Source: Candidatus Zixiibacteriota bacterium (GTDB taxonomy: Bacteria; Zixibacteria; MSB-5A5; WJJR01). Taken from it: DNA of 5,391 nucleotides. The stretch spans positions 1-5,391 of the forward strand of contig JAGVEK010000150.1 of NCBI GenBank assembly GCA_020058315.1, written 5' to 3'. How positions within the stretch are numbered: position 1 is the first letter of the stretch; every line of letters begins with the position of its first letter. The position numbers and the translations under genes are program-made. Under the pieces are notes generated by a model. The model searched no databases. It was not told the origin of the DNA and saw only the letters and a list, made by a program, of their open reading frames with translations. This document shows, piece by piece, positions 4,061-5,391 of this stretch.

Positions 4061-5391
4061 ATGGCAACCGACTTCGATCAACTGCTGGCCGAGATGAAAC
4101 CCATCCTCGGAGCGAAAGCCGACGCACTTAAGACCGCGCACACGATGGGCTCGCCAGACTCGCGGCGCGCAATTGAAGCCTGGCTGCAGGTCACCGCGAT
4201 GCAGCGGTTGGATAAGCAAGTGGGCAAAGCGCCGATACTGCTGCCACCCCCTGAGGCAAAAATGGTCAGCGGCCCCTTCCGGATAGGGACCGTGCTCTAT
4301 CACGACCGCGAACTGTATGCGGCCGGCTTGGATGAGCGGGCGCTCATGGCCCATGTCGGTGTGTTCGGCCGCACGGGGACCGGGAAAACCAACTTCTGTC
4401 TGGCGCTGCTCAGCCAACTCAAGGACAAGCGTATCCCGTTCTTGATCCTCGACTGGAAACGCAATTACCGCGACCTGCTGGCCAACACCGATGACCTTCG
4501 CGTGTTCACCGTGGGCCGAGACATCGTACCGTTCTCATTCCAGCCATTGATCCCGCCGCCCGGAACATCGCCGAGCATCTGGCTGAAACTCCTGATCGAC
4601 GTCACGGCGAGTTCGTTCTACTGCGGGGAGGGCGTCAAATATTTGCTGATGAAAGCGATCGACGCCGTCTACCGCGAAACCGGAGTCTACGCCGGCAATC
4701 CGAAAGCCTGGCCGAGTTTCAGGGATGTCTTGTCCTGGCTGCAGGATTACAGGCCAGGCAACTCGCGTGAGTCGCAGTGGATGATCTCAACCTTGCGTAC
4801 CGTGGAAAGCCTCTGTTACGGAGAGATCGGACGCGTCGTCAACAAGCCTCAGCAGACGCCCATTCAGGAACTTCTCCGGCAGAACGTCGTGCTTGAACTC
4901 GACGCGCTGACACAGACGGACAAGACGTTCCTGTCTGAAGCGCTGCTGTTGTGGATTCACCATTACAGGATGCAGGAGGGTGGACGCGAAACGCTGAAAC
5001 ATGTCATTGTGATCGAAGAAGCCCATCACATGCTCAAGGAAAACCCTGGCAGCGCGGAATCCATCATGGAGATCACGCTGCGCGAGATCCGCGAACTTGG
5101 CCAGGCCATTGTGCTCATAGACCAAACTCCGAGTCAGATCGCTCCCACGGCGTTGGCTAACACTGCCACAAAGGTATTCCTGAACCTGCCCCACCGCGCG
5201 GATATAAACACCGCGGCAGCAGCGCTGCTGCTCACCAACGAACAGAAGGATTACCTAGGCCAGCTTCCAGTCGGGACGGCGATAGTGAAGCTGCAGGAGC
5301 GGCACTTCATGCCGTTTGTCATTCGCATTCCGCTTGTGCGCATTCAGAAGGGCAGCGTCAGCGATGATGAACTGAAGCGGCGTTTCCGGGC
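4061..5391 (+). CDS. HerA/DUF87-type hexameric ATPase (3' end missing)
   Basis: 443 residues are visible with no stop. Residues 1-65 are helical and unlike the usual HerA N-terminal beta-barrel (HAS domain). A short lead FRIGTVL then runs into Walker A GRTGTGKT (103-110). DWKRNYRDLL (131-140) follows, a signature of this ATPase group after the second core strand. Walker B is VIVIEEAH (315-322) with a Glu-Glu pair. Next come LREIRELGQ (340-348), with an arginine-finger candidate (R341 or R344), and VLIDQTPSQIAP (351-362), whose Gln sits in the sensor position, then a TKVFLNL strand. These mark the FtsK-HerA superfamily, ring ATPases that translocate on duplex DNA. No Shine-Dalgarno precedes the ATG, consistent with coupling to the coiled-coil gene two bases upstream. 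HerA proteins act with nucleases such as NurA or with defence effectors (SIR2, DUF4297); no such partner is in view. A conjugation-type pump is less likely but possible. Confidence 0.88.
   Translation, partial: MATDFDQLLAEMKPILGAKADALKTAHTMGSPDSRRAIEAWLQVTAMQRLDKQVGKAPILLPPPEAKMVSGPFRIGTVLYHDRELYAAGLDERALMAHVGVFGRTGTGKTNFCLALLSQLKDKRIPFLILDWKRNYRDLLANTDDLRVFTVGRDIVPFSFQPLIPPPGTSPSIWLKLLIDVTASSFYCGEGVKYLLMKAIDAVYRETGVYAGNPKAWPSFRDVLSWLQDYRPGNSRESQWMISTLRTVESLCYGEIGRVVNKPQQTPIQELLRQNVVLELDALTQTDKTFLSEALLLWIHHYRMQEGGRETLKHVIVIEEAHHMLKENPGSAESIMEITLREIRELGQAIVLIDQTPSQIAPTALANTATKVFLNLPHRADINTAAAALLLTNEQKDYLGQLPVGTAIVKLQERHFMPFVIRIPLVRIQKGSVSDDELKRRFR

Noticed and set aside
1..5391. CRISPR array, insertion sequence ends, integron attC sites
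   Set aside because: No regularly spaced repeats, no transposase or integrase, and no terminal inverted repeats with target duplication were seen.

Overview
The window looks like chromosomal or plasmid DNA of an uncultured bacterium. The genes are moderately GC-rich, and the clearest start has a classical Shine-Dalgarno sequence (AAGGAGG before the HAD gene at 2432). No phylum can be assigned from the sequence. Five protein-coding genes are supported. The two end genes run off the window, and a gene-free stretch of about 1.3 kb lies between the first gene and the other four.

Layout. (1) 1..421, minus strand: N-terminal part of a P-loop ATPase resembling the ExeA/TniB type of AAA protein, with Walker A and Walker B visible. 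Its reading frame has no ordinary start codon and looks frameshifted at a run of six A (T on the plus strand). (2) 422..1764: no convincing gene. This interval holds five copies of a GRTGGATT-type motif in both orientations, one 12-bp and one 9-bp perfect or near-perfect stem, several smaller hairpins, and a terminator-like hairpin at about 1301..1333. It may be a structured non-coding RNA or a protein-binding or recombination region. (3) 1765..2376: an unrecognised 203-aa protein. (4) 2432..3397: a Cof-type HAD phosphatase. (5) 3489..4058: a charged, helix-rich, probably coiled-coil protein of 189 aa with a Pro-rich tail. (6) 4061..5391: a HerA/DUF87-type ATPase, open at the window end.

The four plus-strand genes are co-oriented. 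The last two are tightly coupled, with two bases between stop and start. They appear to form their own unit, because an 8-bp perfect inverted repeat immediately upstream of the coiled-coil gene covers its Shine-Dalgarno sequence. A HerA-type ring ATPase preceded by a small coiled-coil partner is the most interesting module. HerA-family ATPases occur in DNA-end processing (HerA-NurA) and in several anti-phage systems, always with a partner. No nuclease or other effector is visible here, and it would have to lie beyond position 5391. A defence role is therefore an inference from family and layout only.
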